Assembly (NCBI GenBank): GCA_903842575.1
Contig: CAIMMM010000139.1
Location: forward strand, 1 to 49,547
DNA length: 49,547 nucleotides
Reading direction: 5' to 3'
From: an uncultured Bacteroidota bacterium
GTDB lineage: Bacteria; Bacteroidota; Bacteroidia; Flavobacteriales; Flavobacteriaceae
In this document: positions 9,901 through 18,720 of the stretch, piece by piece
Layout of the letters: each line of letters starts with the position of its first letter
Position numbering within the stretch: position 1 is the stretch's first letter
Made by a program: the position numbers and the translations under genes
Notes under the pieces: generated by a model
The model's input: only the letters and a program-made list of their open reading frames with translations
What the model was told of the DNA's origin: nothing
Database searches by the model: none

Positions 9901-9908
9901 TACCTTTG
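9901..9908 (+). promoter_or_regulatory. -7 element upstream of coaX
   Basis: TACCTTTG fits TAnnTTTG and ends 19 bases before the coaX ATG at 9928. No clear TTG -33 box is visible. Confidence 0.55.
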
Positions 9909-9927
9909 ACCCGATAAATGTTAAATT

Positions 9928-10656
9928 ATGCTTTTAGCCATAGATATTGGAAATACCCAAATTAAAGCTGCTGTTTTTGAACAGAATACACTTTTAGAAA
10001 GGATGTCTTTTTCCAATGAAGAACTTTCAAACCAAGTTGACTTTATTTTAAAAAAGCATCAAAAAATAACAAATTTGGTTGTTTCGTCAGTTGGTAATTT
10101 TGAAAAAGAGGTGTTTTCTAAAATCAATTCCAATGTCAAAACCTTTTATATTACTAAAGACAGTCGTTTCCCTTTCCAAAATTTATATAAAACTCCAGAT
10201 TCTCTAGGAATAGATAGAATGGTCTTGGCTGCAGGAGCTGTTTTACAGTTTCCAAATCAAAACAGATTAGTAATTGATGCTGGAACTTGCGTGACCTATG
10301 ATTTTATTGATGAGCATAACAATTATTTAGGAGGAGCAATTTCTCCTGGAATCCGATTAAGGTATGAATCATTACACAATTATACAGTCAAATTACCGTT
10401 ATTGACTAAAAAAATTCCGGATAATTACATGGGAAATTCAACTCAAGATTCAATTCATTCAGGAGTGATTAATGGATTAACGAACGAAATGGATGGGTTT
10501 ATTGAACTCTATCAGGAGTGTTACGCTAATTTTATCATAATTTTAACTGGTGGAGACTCAGAATTTTTGGCTAAACGATTAAAAAATACCATATTTGCCA
10601 TTCCAAATTTTCTTTTAGAAAGTTTGAACCAAACATTTCAATACAATCACAAATGA
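9928..10656 (+). CDS. coaX: Type III pantothenate kinase
   Basis: 242 residues, the usual CoaX size. It phosphorylates pantothenate, the first step of coenzyme A synthesis, in the cytoplasm. The ASKHA-fold motifs are clear: phosphate-1 loop DIGNTQIKAAVF near residue 5, PDSLGIDRMV near 95, and phosphate-2 DAGTCVTYDFID followed by GGAISPGIRLRYESLH and the later TGGDSEFL. It is the first gene of an envelope operon and overlaps the next gene by 4 bases (ATGA), so the two are translationally coupled. The type III enzyme needs a monovalent cation and is not feedback-inhibited by CoA (family knowledge). Confidence 0.95.
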   Translation: MLLAIDIGNTQIKAAVFEQNTLLERMSFSNEELSNQVDFILKKHQKITNLVVSSVGNFEKEVFSKINSNVKTFYITKDSRFPFQNLYKTPDSLGIDRMVLAAGAVLQFPNQNRLVIDAGTCVTYDFIDEHNNYLGGAISPGIRLRYESLHNYTVKLPLLTKKIPDNYMGNSTQDSIHSGVINGLTNEMDGFIELYQECYANFIIILTGGDSEFLAKRLKNTIFAIPNFLLESLNQTFQYNHK

Positions 10657-11903
10657 TTAAAAAAATTATAGTAAGCATTGGCTTGCTTTTTTCACTAGTT
10701 TCTTTTTCACAAGAAGGCACCTCTTCCCCTTATTCTTTTTATGGAATTGGTGATGTAAGATTTAAAGGAACAGCAGAAACCCGTTCTATGGGAGGTGTGT
10801 CTGTTTTCCCAGATAGTATTCACATTAACCTTCAAAATCCGGCACAATTTGCAAGTTTGAAATTATCGACTCTTACTACTGGTGGAACGTATGCCAATAC
10901 AAAATTTAAAACAGAGTCTCAAGAAGAGAAGGCTAGAAGGACCTCATTGGATTATTTAGCAGTTGGAATTCCTACTGGAAAATTGGGTTTTGGTTTTGGT
11001 TTAATCCCTTATTCCTCTGTAGGTTATAAAATTCAAAAATTTGCTGATGCAAACTCTCCAATTACAAGAAGATATAATGGCATTGGGGGTGTTAATAAAG
11101 CATTCTTTGGAGTTGGTTATAAATTGTCTGAAAAATTTAATATTGGCGCGGATGTTCAATATAATTTTGGAACAATTGAAACGAAAAGTTTAAGGTTTGT
11201 TGATGGAGTTCAGTTTGGAACTCGAGAATTAAACCACTCTGATTTAAGAGGCGTTAATTTTACCACTGCATTAACCTACCAAACAAAGTTTAAAAACAAA
11301 CTAAGTTTTTTCAGTAGTTTTGTGTTAACACCGGGAGCAAATTTAAAATTAGAAAATTCAAGAAATATTGCAACCGTTCAATTCTTTTCTCAAGGAGGTG
11401 AAAGAGTAATTGATAAAGTTGATATTGATGTAGCGAATACGACTCTTAAATTGCCAACAAAAGTAGCTTTTGGAGCGGGATTTGGTCAAGTAAAAAAATG
11501 GTTAGTAGGAAGTGAAGTTGTATTTCAAAAAACTAGTGACTTAGGCAATAGATTTAATGATATTGATAATGTATCTTATGAAAACGCTACAAGATATAGT
11601 ATTGGAGGTTATTATATTCCAAATTATAATTCCTATTCAAGTTATTTAAAAAAAGTTACTTATCGCGGTGGTTTACGATATGAAAATACAGGATTGATTA
11701 TTAACAATAAATCAATAAATGATTTTGCTGTTAATCTTGGTTTAGGGTTGCCAATGTCCGGAACATTTTCTAATATTAATTTAGGATTAGAAATTGGAAA
11801 GAAAGGCACGAAATATTACGGTTTGGTTGAGGAAAATTATGTTAACATAACCGTTGGTTTGTCATTTAGTGAAAGATGGTTTGTTAAACGTAAATACGAC
11901 TAA
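10653..11903 (+). CDS. Outer-membrane beta-barrel protein of unknown function
   Basis: 416 residues with a Sec signal peptide (about 1-20, ending SFSQ). The body alternates short hydrophobic strands and turns, with FGFGLIPYSSVGYKI, FFGVGYKLSEKFNIGADVQYNFG and a last strand NITVGLSFSERWF. It opens with SPYSFYGIGDVRFKGTAETRSMGG and INLQNPAQFASL, the layout of FadL/PorV-like barrels in Bacteroidota, in which a Gly-rich N-terminal segment precedes a 14-strand barrel. It is coupled to coaX by a 4-base overlap and followed by a TPR protein and lptC, which suggests an envelope-biogenesis unit. I cannot name a substrate. Confidence 0.75.
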   Translation: MIKKIIVSIGLLFSLVSFSQEGTSSPYSFYGIGDVRFKGTAETRSMGGVSVFPDSIHINLQNPAQFASLKLSTLTTGGTYANTKFKTESQEEKARRTSLDYLAVGIPTGKLGFGFGLIPYSSVGYKIQKFADANSPITRRYNGIGGVNKAFFGVGYKLSEKFNIGADVQYNFGTIETKSLRFVDGVQFGTRELNHSDLRGVNFTTALTYQTKFKNKLSFFSSFVLTPGANLKLENSRNIATVQFFSQGGERVIDKVDIDVANTTLKLPTKVAFGAGFGQVKKWLVGSEVVFQKTSDLGNRFNDIDNVSYENATRYSIGGYYIPNYNSYSSYLKKVTYRGGLRYENTGLIINNKSINDFAVNLGLGLPMSGTFSNINLGLEIGKKGTKYYGLVEENYVNITVGLSFSERWFVKRKYD

Positions 11904-11915
11904 AAAACATTTTCT

Positions 11916-13190
11916 ATGAAAACTTTTTTATCAATATTTCTATTGGGTTTTTATGCATTCTCAAGTGCACAAAAGGAAAATTGTTTTCAAAAAGAAAAAG
12001 AATATCAGGAACTATTAAAAGCCGAAAAAACACTTGATGCTTTTGAACCATGGTCCGAAGTCAGAAAATATTGTCCGAAGCAAAGCGCGAATTTATATAT
12101 TGATGGAAAGGCAATTCTTCAATACAAAATAGATAATGCAGCAAATCAGGAGGAGAAAGAAGTTTTGGTTCGAGACTTGATGAAATTGTATGACCAATAT
12201 TATAAAAATTTTCCAGACAAAGCTCAAGATTTTGAAGTAAGCAAAGCAATGGCATTACATGATAATAACATTGAAGCCAAAGGGGAAATATTCACTTTAC
12301 TAAACAACGCATTTGCAAAAGCCCCCAAAAGTATAACTAACGCCAATGCAATCTACCTCTATTTTAGCGAGTATCATGCTAAATATTTAGCAGGTATTTC
12401 TAAAATAACAGCCGACTCAGTTTTGGACACTTTCGATAATGTATGTGTTCTGCTTAATCAATTGATGACTTCAAATCCAATAAATGAAGAAGAATACAAA
12501 ACCGCTTTCAGAGGAATAAATGTAATGGTAAAAGATATTGCAACTTGTGAAAATTTAGAAGTTCACTACCAAAAAAGTTTTGAAAAAAATAAAAATAATA
12601 GCGATTGGTTATTGTCAGCAGTTACAACTATGTACGCGAAATGCGGAACGCAACCTATTTTTTTAACCTTAGCTCAGCAATTACACGGTCTCAATCCATC
12701 GGTGCAATCCGCCTATTTTATGGCTATCGCTTCCTTGAAACAAAAAAACTTTACAGCGGCACTTCAGTATTATAATGAATCGGCCGATTTGCAAATGAAT
12801 CCCGTAGAAAAAGCGAGAATCTATTATAATATTGCAACGACTATAGTTAGCAATGACAAGAAAAAATCAAAAGAATATCTCCAAAAAGCATTGTCATTTG
12901 ATTCCAATAACGGTAAATTATATATTTTCTTATCTCAATTATATGCCAATAGTGCTGAAGAATGTGGGACTAATGATTTTGAAAAAAAAGCGATATACTT
13001 TTTAGCGGCCGAAACCGTTAAAAAAGCCGAAATAGCAAATCCAAAATTAAAACCGGCGGTTGATAAAATGTTTGCTGATTTTAAAGTGAAATCACCTACT
13101 TCTTCCGAAATTTCAAAATTAAAGTTGAATGGGAAATCGTTTTCTATTAAATGTTGGATAAATGAAACCATACAGTTTCCTGAAAAATGA
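11916..13190 (+). CDS. Exported tetratricopeptide-repeat protein
   Basis: 424 residues with a signal peptide (about 1-19, SSAQ). The mature part is alpha-helical; TPR-like pairs are visible around 250-340, including FMAIASLKQKNFTAALQYYNESADLQ and KARIYYNIATTIV. Two early cysteines (NCFQKEKEYQ and RKYCPKQ) could form a disulphide. It starts 12 bases after the barrel gene and overlaps lptC by 4 bases, so it is part of the same operon. A periplasmic scaffold role is likely; the partner is unknown. Confidence 0.75.
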   Translation: MKTFLSIFLLGFYAFSSAQKENCFQKEKEYQELLKAEKTLDAFEPWSEVRKYCPKQSANLYIDGKAILQYKIDNAANQEEKEVLVRDLMKLYDQYYKNFPDKAQDFEVSKAMALHDNNIEAKGEIFTLLNNAFAKAPKSITNANAIYLYFSEYHAKYLAGISKITADSVLDTFDNVCVLLNQLMTSNPINEEEYKTAFRGINVMVKDIATCENLEVHYQKSFEKNKNNSDWLLSAVTTMYAKCGTQPIFLTLAQQLHGLNPSVQSAYFMAIASLKQKNFTAALQYYNESADLQMNPVEKARIYYNIATTIVSNDKKKSKEYLQKALSFDSNNGKLYIFLSQLYANSAEECGTNDFEKKAIYFLAAETVKKAEIANPKLKPAVDKMFADFKVKSPTSSEISKLKLNGKSFSIKCWINETIQFPEK

Positions 13191-13744
13191 CGAGTTCTAA
13201 AACAAATATTTTCATTCGGTTTTCAATAATCACCATTGCTTTTTCAGCATTGGTTTCTTGTGAAAGTAATTTTCGTGAAGTTCAAAAAATGGGTTTTGCC
13301 GAGTTTGCTCCAAGTGGTGAAGCTGAAATGATAAATTTAAAATATACCGATTCAGGAAGAATCAAAGCGGTTTTAGTTAGTCCTAAAATGCTTGACTATG
13401 CAACAGTTGCTTATCCATTTACGGAATTCCCAAAAGGAATTGACCTGACTCTTTTTGATGCTAACAAAAAAAAGACGTTTGTCAAATCAAACTATGCTGT
13501 CTCACACAAAAACACAGATTTAATCGATTTACAGGGAAATGTAAAAATAACCAACGAAACAGGCGAATCTTTAGAAACAGAGCAATTATACTACGATCAA
13601 AAAAATGAATGGTTTTTTACCGAAAAAAGATTTAAATTCACCTCGTCTAAAGGAGTTTCTTATGGTGAAGGAATTGATTTTAGCAAAGACTTTAAAAAAG
13701 TAAATTCACAAAAAATTTCAGGTGAAGTACAACAATCCGAATAA
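13187..13744 (+). CDS. lptC: LPS-transport protein LptC (lipoprotein form)
   Basis: 185 residues. LptC bridges the inner-membrane LptBFG pump and periplasmic LptA in lipopolysaccharide export. The N-terminus has a lipoprotein signal ending at Cys25 (ALVSC), unlike the plain membrane anchor of the E. coli protein. The beta-jellyroll features are YTDSGRIKAVLVSPKMLDY, KGIDLTLFDANKKKTFVKSNYAV and LIDLQGNVKITNETGESLETEQLYYDQ, which matches the OstA/LptC pattern. The gene overlaps the TPR gene by 4 bases, and a 66-residue membrane protein starts 3 bases after its stop. Confidence 0.85.
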   Translation: MTSSKTNIFIRFSIITIAFSALVSCESNFREVQKMGFAEFAPSGEAEMINLKYTDSGRIKAVLVSPKMLDYATVAYPFTEFPKGIDLTLFDANKKKTFVKSNYAVSHKNTDLIDLQGNVKITNETGESLETEQLYYDQKNEWFFTEKRFKFTSSKGVSYGEGIDFSKDFKKVNSQKISGEVQQSE

Positions 13745-13746
13745 TT

Positions 13747-13947
13747 ATGAACTATTTAAAATTTACACAGTACGCTTATTTAATTGCAGGAATCCTTTTT
13801 GCAGCGGATGCTTATAATACATGGGAAACCGATAATGGGAATGCAATTATTAAAGCAATATTTGCAGCAATTGGTATTTTCATGTTTTTCTTTCGAAGAA
13901 AATTTGCTAAAAAATTTGACGAACGAAACAAAAACAACACTCCTTAA
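13747..13947 (+). CDS. Small inner-membrane protein of unknown function
   Basis: 66 residues with two hydrophobic segments (about 7-22 and 34-49) and a very basic tail (FFRRKFAKKFDERNKNN). It starts 3 bases after lptC, so it is probably translated from the same message. I do not recognise the family. The position suggests a small accessory to LPS transport or to the upstream envelope proteins, which is inference only. Confidence 0.7.
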   Translation: MNYLKFTQYAYLIAGILFAADAYNTWETDNGNAIIKAIFAAIGIFMFFFRRKFAKKFDERNKNNTP

Positions 13948-13980
13948 TAAAAAAAATCAAAATTTATTGCAAAATATAAG

Positions 13981-14005
13981 TCTGTGAGTATAATTATTTC
14001 ACAGA
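13981..14005. repeat. Inverted repeat upstream of the PpiD-like gene
   Basis: TCTGTGA (13981-13987) and TCACAGA (13999-14005) are perfect 7-base complements around an 11-base AT-rich centre. It lies 33 bases after the small membrane-protein gene and 46 before the chaperone start. No T run follows, so an operator is as likely as a hairpin. Confidence 0.5.
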
Positions 14006-14050
14006 TAATTGTATTTTCGCAAACTGAAATAAAATTTAATAAAAATAGAA

Positions 14051-16144
14051 ATGGCAGTTTTACAAAAAATTAGAAAAAGATCAGGTTTACTTTTACTTGC
14101 TATAGGTTTCGCATTATTATCATTTGTAGTGCAAGATTTGTTTACTAAAGGGTTTAAAAGTTTATCTAAGGATGTAGGTAGCATAAACGGTAAAGATATT
14201 CCTTTCGAAGAATTTAGGGTAAAAGTTGCCAATACTGAAAAAAGCGGGCAAAATGGGCAACCAATGTCTTCAATACAAGCAGCAAATCAAGTTTGGAATC
14301 AAGAAGTAAATATTGCTTTACTTACTGCTGAATTTGAAAAATTAGGACTTCGCGTTGGGGAGAAACAAATACTGGAAGTATTTAAAGCGGATCCAAATAT
14401 TGGACAAAATCAGATGTTTTTGAATGCTGCTGGTAAATTTGACATCCTTAAATTTAAGGAATATTTCAAATCAAATCCTGAAGGAATTGAAATGTTAAAA
14501 CAAAGAGAAAAAGATGCTGAATTGAATGCTAAATTCACAATCTATAATTCTTTAATAAAAGGAAGTCTTTACACTACTGATGCGGAAGGAAAATTAAAAT
14601 ATGAAATGGAAGCCAACAAAGTAAGCTTTGATTTTGTTTCCGTTCCTTATTCTTCTATAAAAGATAGTGATGTTAAAGTGACCGATGCTCAAATCGTTGA
14701 TTACATGAAAACGAAAGAGAAAAAATTCAAATCAGAAGAAAGTCGTGAGTTAGATTATGTTTTGATTGAAGACAAACCTTCAGCACAAGATGAAGCAGAT
14801 ATCAAAAAAAATGTGGATGCTTTACTCGTTTCAAGAGTGGAATATAAGGATGGTAAAAATGATACTATTCCTAGTTTTGGTGCTGTAAAAAACAATGCGG
14901 ATTTTGTAAATGCTAATTCTGATATTCCTTATGATTCAACCTATATCGCTAAAAAAGATTTGCCAGCAGAACATGCCGAAAAATTATTTGCTTTAGCAGC
15001 AGGAGAACTTTATGGACCTTATATGTACAATAATCATTACTGTATTTCAAAAGGATTAGGAAGAAAAGCCGGAGCACAAGTAAAAGCAAGCCATATCTTA
15101 ATAAGCTGGGAAGGAACGAAAGTACCTAACAAAAAAGAAAAAAGAACCAAAGAACAAGCAAAAGCAAAAGCCGAAGGGTTATTAGCACAAGCATTAGCCA
15201 ATCCAACAATGTTCATGATGTTAGCGATGTCTAACTCTGACGATTCTTCTGCTCAACAAGGTGGCGATTTAGGGTATTTTGGTCCAGGACAAATGGTAAA
15301 ACCATTCAATGATTTTGCATTCAATAATCCAGTTGGAAAAATTGGTTTGGTGGAAACAGAATTTGGGTATCATATTATTAATGTAACCGATAAGCAAGAT
15401 GCTGTAAGATTAGCTACAATTGCTCAAAAAATAGAGCCTTCTGAAGCTACAAATGACAAAGTGTATACAGAAGCTACAAAATTTGAAATGGAAGCTGCAA
15501 ACAAAGATTTTGCTGCTTTAGCTAAACAAATGAAACTTACGGTAACACCGGCAGTAAGAGTAAAAGCTATTGATGAAAGTTTTGGTGCTGTTGGAAACCA
15601 AAGACAAATTGTGAAATGGGCTTTCGCTAGCGATACCAATGTTGGCGATGTAAAAAGATTCGAGATATTAAATGTGGGTCACGTTATTGCCAAATTGAAA
15701 AAGGTAAACGAAAAAGGATTAATGACTGTTGAAGAAGCAAGACCTCAAGTAGAGCAAATTCTTAAAAATAAAATGAAGGCCGATAAAATCAAAACGAAAT
15801 TATCAGGCACCTCATTAGCTGCAATTGCTGCGGCAAATAAAGTTACGGTTTTGCAAGCGGTTGATTTAACAATGGAAAATCCAGCTGTACCCAATGCAGG
15901 TTTTGAGCCTAAAGTTGTAGGTGCTGCTTTTTCTTCCGCAGCCGGAAAAGTTTCTGCTGTAATTGAAGGAAATGCTGGGGTTTATGTAGTAGTAAATAAA
16001 ACAACTACAAAAGCACCTATTTTGAAAAAGCATGATGAATATGTTGCCAAGTTGAAACAACAAGTAACAACGTATGCGGGTAGAGTAGTGAACGCTTTAA
16101 AAAACGAAGCCGACATAAAAGATAACAGAGCCGATTTCTATTAG
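14051..16144 (+). CDS. PpiD/SurA-like membrane-anchored peptidyl-prolyl isomerase
   Basis: 697 residues. A single N-terminal membrane anchor (about 13-31: LLLLAIGFALLSFVVQDLF) follows a basic start, as in PpiD. Residues about 40-220 are the SurA_N-type chaperone region. A parvulin rotamase domain lies at about 344-446, with VKASHILIS, GGDLGYFGPGQMVKPFNDFAF and FGYHIINVTDK. The C-terminal 250 residues are a second chaperone-like region. It should assist folding of outer-membrane and secreted proteins in the periplasm. Part of the protein (about 230-340) may be a second, degenerate parvulin domain. It is probably monocistronic, with a strong terminator after it. Confidence 0.9.
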   Translation: MAVLQKIRKRSGLLLLAIGFALLSFVVQDLFTKGFKSLSKDVGSINGKDIPFEEFRVKVANTEKSGQNGQPMSSIQAANQVWNQEVNIALLTAEFEKLGLRVGEKQILEVFKADPNIGQNQMFLNAAGKFDILKFKEYFKSNPEGIEMLKQREKDAELNAKFTIYNSLIKGSLYTTDAEGKLKYEMEANKVSFDFVSVPYSSIKDSDVKVTDAQIVDYMKTKEKKFKSEESRELDYVLIEDKPSAQDEADIKKNVDALLVSRVEYKDGKNDTIPSFGAVKNNADFVNANSDIPYDSTYIAKKDLPAEHAEKLFALAAGELYGPYMYNNHYCISKGLGRKAGAQVKASHILISWEGTKVPNKKEKRTKEQAKAKAEGLLAQALANPTMFMMLAMSNSDDSSAQQGGDLGYFGPGQMVKPFNDFAFNNPVGKIGLVETEFGYHIINVTDKQDAVRLATIAQKIEPSEATNDKVYTEATKFEMEAANKDFAALAKQMKLTVTPAVRVKAIDESFGAVGNQRQIVKWAFASDTNVGDVKRFEILNVGHVIAKLKKVNEKGLMTVEEARPQVEQILKNKMKADKIKTKLSGTSLAAIAAANKVTVLQAVDLTMENPAVPNAGFEPKVVGAAFSSAAGKVSAVIEGNAGVYVVVNKTTTKAPILKKHDEYVAKLKQQVTTYAGRVVNALKNEADIKDNRADFY

Positions 16145-16163
16145 TAGAATAGTTTTATAATTT

Positions 16164-16199
16164 AAAAACCCGTCTCGTTTTAGAATGAGACGGGTTTTT
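16164..16199. terminator. Bidirectional terminator between ppiD-like and GHMP kinase genes
   Basis: AAAAACCCGTCTC (16164-16176) pairs perfectly with GAGACGGGTTTTT (16187-16199). With A and T runs on both sides it can serve both convergent genes. Confidence 0.88.
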
Positions 16200-16202
16200 A
16201 AA

Positions 16203-17120
16203 TTATACCAATATCATTTCATGATAAGGAATGATAATTTCATAGCCTTTCTCTTTAAAATAAGCAGTTGGATTTTCTTTGGAAATCACCATAACAAAAT
16301 CGCCGCCCCAAGCCCCAAGACTTTTAACGGTTCCATTAAAATCATGAAACAAGGCTTCTTTTACGGTTTTCATTTCCAAAATCTCGCTCATTTCAATTTC
16401 GTGTTTTTGAAGTTCGTGTGCAAATACTTTGGGCTCAGTAGCTTCAACAACAGCATGTGTTATTTTATTAATGGCTGGAATGGTTTTTCGAATATTCCCA
16501 TGATTGCTATAATAAGCAGCTATGGCAGTCTTGCTATTTTGCTTCCTATTCAAATACACAAAATGGATTTTATCGGTAAAGGATGGATTGAAGTTTACAA
16601 GCGTAGTAATAGGCTTTTCATCAACCAATTGGTATAGAATTGCCGAATTGTTTTGTGCACAAGCAATATCATAACCACTTCCGCCAAAACTTTTGCGCAG
16701 TAAAGTAAACGCATCAATTTCCAACCATTGTGCAACATTGTTAATTAGGGTTGAGGATGTTCCCAATCCCCAAAATTTAGGGAATGTCAGTGCTGTAGTA
16801 ATTATATAACCTTTAGAATTTGTAATGAAATCAGAATTCATCAAATAGGCTTCATGCAAAATTTCAATCAAGGTATTTTTGATAGTAGCGCTGTCGTCAA
16901 AACGTTCTTTTCTAATAATGGAGGAGAAAGGGATATGGCTTTCAAACCAAATACTGCCATCGGCATCAAAACTTTTCCAAGCAATGATTTGGTTTTCGCC
17001 TTCTTCTATGATTAAGTTTTGTCCATATTTTGTTGGCAATGCCAAAGCAATAGCGCCATCAAGCACGACATATTCGCCAGTTATGAGCAATTTTCCATTG
17101 CTGTAAAAAGTTTTTTTCAT
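16203..17120 (-). CDS. GYDIA-type GHMP kinase (mevalonate pathway)
   Basis: 305 residues. It belongs to the galactokinase/homoserine/mevalonate/phosphomevalonate kinase superfamily. The N-terminal LLITGEYVVLDGAIALALPT matches GHMP motif 1, FPKFWGLGTSSTLINNVAQWL near residue 110 is the ATP-binding GLGTSS motif, and GGSGYDIACAQ carries the GYDIA signature of the Bacteroidota subfamily. The C-terminal GAWGGDFVMVIS matches motif 3. It lies 23 bases downstream of HMG-CoA reductase on the same strand, so it most likely phosphorylates mevalonate or phosphomevalonate for isoprenoid synthesis. Which of the two steps cannot be decided by eye. Confidence 0.88.
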   Translation of the reverse strand: MKKTFYSNGKLLITGEYVVLDGAIALALPTKYGQNLIIEEGENQIIAWKSFDADGSIWFESHIPFSSIIRKERFDDSATIKNTLIEILHEAYLMNSDFITNSKGYIITTALTFPKFWGLGTSSTLINNVAQWLEIDAFTLLRKSFGGSGYDIACAQNNSAILYQLVDEKPITTLVNFNPSFTDKIHFVYLNRKQNSKTAIAAYYSNHGNIRKTIPAINKITHAVVEATEPKVFAHELQKHEIEMSEILEMKTVKEALFHDFNGTVKSLGAWGGDFVMVISKENPTAYFKEKGYEIIIPYHEMILV

Positions 17121-17143
17121 TTATGAGGAACTGGTTTCAGTAT

Positions 17144-18466
17144 CTATTTTCTTAAGTTCTTAATAAAGTCCACAGCAGCAGCATGAGAAACGGTATTATC
17201 TTTAAAATGATTTTTAATCAAATTGCGTTCGGTGTCTGTTGCTTCATACTGATTCATGATGTTATTCAAATGCATTTTCATATGACCTTCCTGAATTCCG
17301 GTTGTGGTTAACGAACGCAAAGCAGCAAAGTTTTGAGCCAATCCAGCCACGGCAACAACTTGCATTAACTCAGGAGCGGATGGGTTTTTTAATAGTTCCA
17401 AACACCATTTTGCTAAGGGATGTAAGGAAGTCAAACCACCAACGGTACCCAAGGCTAAAGGAATTTCTATCCAAAAAGTAAAAATATCATCTTCAATTTT
17501 AGCATGAGACAAACTCGAATAACTTCCATTTCTTGAAGCATAAGCATGAACGCCGGCTTCTACAGCACGGAAATCATTTCCTGTTGCTAATACAACGGCA
17601 TCAACGCCATTCATTATTCCTTTGTTGTGCGTCACAGCCCGAAAGGGTTCTATTTCGGCAATACGTATAGCCTGCACAAATTTCTCGGCAAACTCGCTTG
17701 GATTAGGAATATTTTTTTCGGCCAATTCTTCAACTTTACAGGAAACTTCAGCTCTGACGATGCAATTTGGAACATAGTTGGAAAGAATACTCATCACCAC
17801 TTGAATGTCTTTTTCTTCTTTAGAGAAACCATCATAATTTTGTGCTTCCTCAACCAATGTTTTTGCAAATTGCTCCAAACAAGAATTGATAAAATTGGCG
17901 CCCATGCTGTCTTTGGTTTCAAATGTAGCTTGCAATTGAAAATAATTTTCTAGTGCATTGGTTTTATTCTGAAGTTCAATGTTGAGAATTCCCCCACCAC
18001 GCTGTTGCATACTTTTCGTAAGAGATTCCGTAGCGGAAAAGAATTTATCTTTTATCGTTAGAAAGAATTTTTCTAGTTTTTGAGTTTCTCCTTTGTAGAT
18101 AAAATGTACATGCCCTATTTTTTCTGTATTTAAAACAGTGGCTTTAAATCCACCTCTACTCCCCCAAAATTTTGCAGACTTTGAAGCAGCAGCCACAACC
18201 GAACTTTCTTCAATCGCCATTGGAATCGTATAGTCTTTACCATTAATTAAAAAATTGGGAGCAACTCCAAGTGGCAAATAGAAATTGGTTAAGGTGTTTT
18301 CAATAAATTCGTCATGAAGGAGTTGTAATTTCTCATCACTATTCCAGTATTGTTTTATAATAGAGATGGCGTCATTAGAATTTGAAAAATATTCACTGGC
18401 AATCCAATTGATTTTTTCTTCCTTGGACAATTTTGAAAATCTTGTAATTGCTTTATTCATGCTCAA
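17144..18466 (-). CDS. Hydroxymethylglutaryl-CoA reductase (class II type)
   Basis: 440 residues, the size of class II (Pseudomonas mevalonii-like) reductases. It reduces HMG-CoA to mevalonate. Catalytic stretches are PMAIEESSVVAAASKSA (Glu), THNKGIMNGVDAVVLATGND (Lys and Asp, near 280-300) and the late EGHMKMHL (His). The class is often labelled degradative, but beside a GHMP kinase it is surely biosynthetic here. The ATG at 18460 (MNKAITRF) is an equally possible start. TATCTTTG on the minus strand (18495-18488) gives a short leader. Confidence 0.92.
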   Translation of the reverse strand: MSMNKAITRFSKLSKEEKINWIASEYFSNSNDAISIIKQYWNSDEKLQLLHDEFIENTLTNFYLPLGVAPNFLINGKDYTIPMAIEESSVVAAASKSAKFWGSRGGFKATVLNTEKIGHVHFIYKGETQKLEKFFLTIKDKFFSATESLTKSMQQRGGGILNIELQNKTNALENYFQLQATFETKDSMGANFINSCLEQFAKTLVEEAQNYDGFSKEEKDIQVVMSILSNYVPNCIVRAEVSCKVEELAEKNIPNPSEFAEKFVQAIRIAEIEPFRAVTHNKGIMNGVDAVVLATGNDFRAVEAGVHAYASRNGSYSSLSHAKIEDDIFTFWIEIPLALGTVGGLTSLHPLAKWCLELLKNPSAPELMQVVAVAGLAQNFAALRSLTTTGIQEGHMKMHLNNIMNQYEATDTERNLIKNHFKDNTVSHAAAVDFIKNLRK

Positions 18467-18487
18467 TTGATTATGGCTTATTTATGG

Positions 18488-18495
18488 CAAAGATA
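18488..18495 (-). promoter_or_regulatory. -7 element of the HMG-CoA reductase operon
   Basis: The minus strand reads TATCTTTG, matching TAnnTTTG, 21 bases upstream of the first ATG. No good TTG -33 box is visible. Confidence 0.5.
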
Positions 18496-18632
18496 CAGTT
18501 TCCATTTTATTGTTATATTTGGATTGGTGTAAATAAATATGGTTCGATAAATTGCATTTAATACAAAAAGATGCCATTAATTGTAAATTTTTCACTAAAA
18601 TTGACAGTTTTTATAATCAATCAAAGGATTGT

Positions 18633-18640
18633 TATATTTG
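18633..18640 (+). promoter_or_regulatory. -7 element of the POT transporter gene
   Basis: TATATTTG matches TAnnTTTG, with a T-rich stretch about 20 bases upstream. It predicts a leader of about 75 bases before the ATG at 18721. Confidence 0.5.
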
Positions 18641-18720
18641 ACATTGATCGAATTTCAATAAAAAACGGAATTCTATTTCTTAAAACCCAATAGCTATTAA
18701 CCAAAATTAAACTAACAAGC

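Noticed and set aside
16185..16637. A 150-residue frame on the plus strand opposite the GHMP kinase
   Set aside because: It is the mirror of a well-supported gene with clear GHMP motifs; its composition (many Phe, Asn, Ile runs) is typical of antisense frames in AT-rich DNA, and no start signal precedes it.
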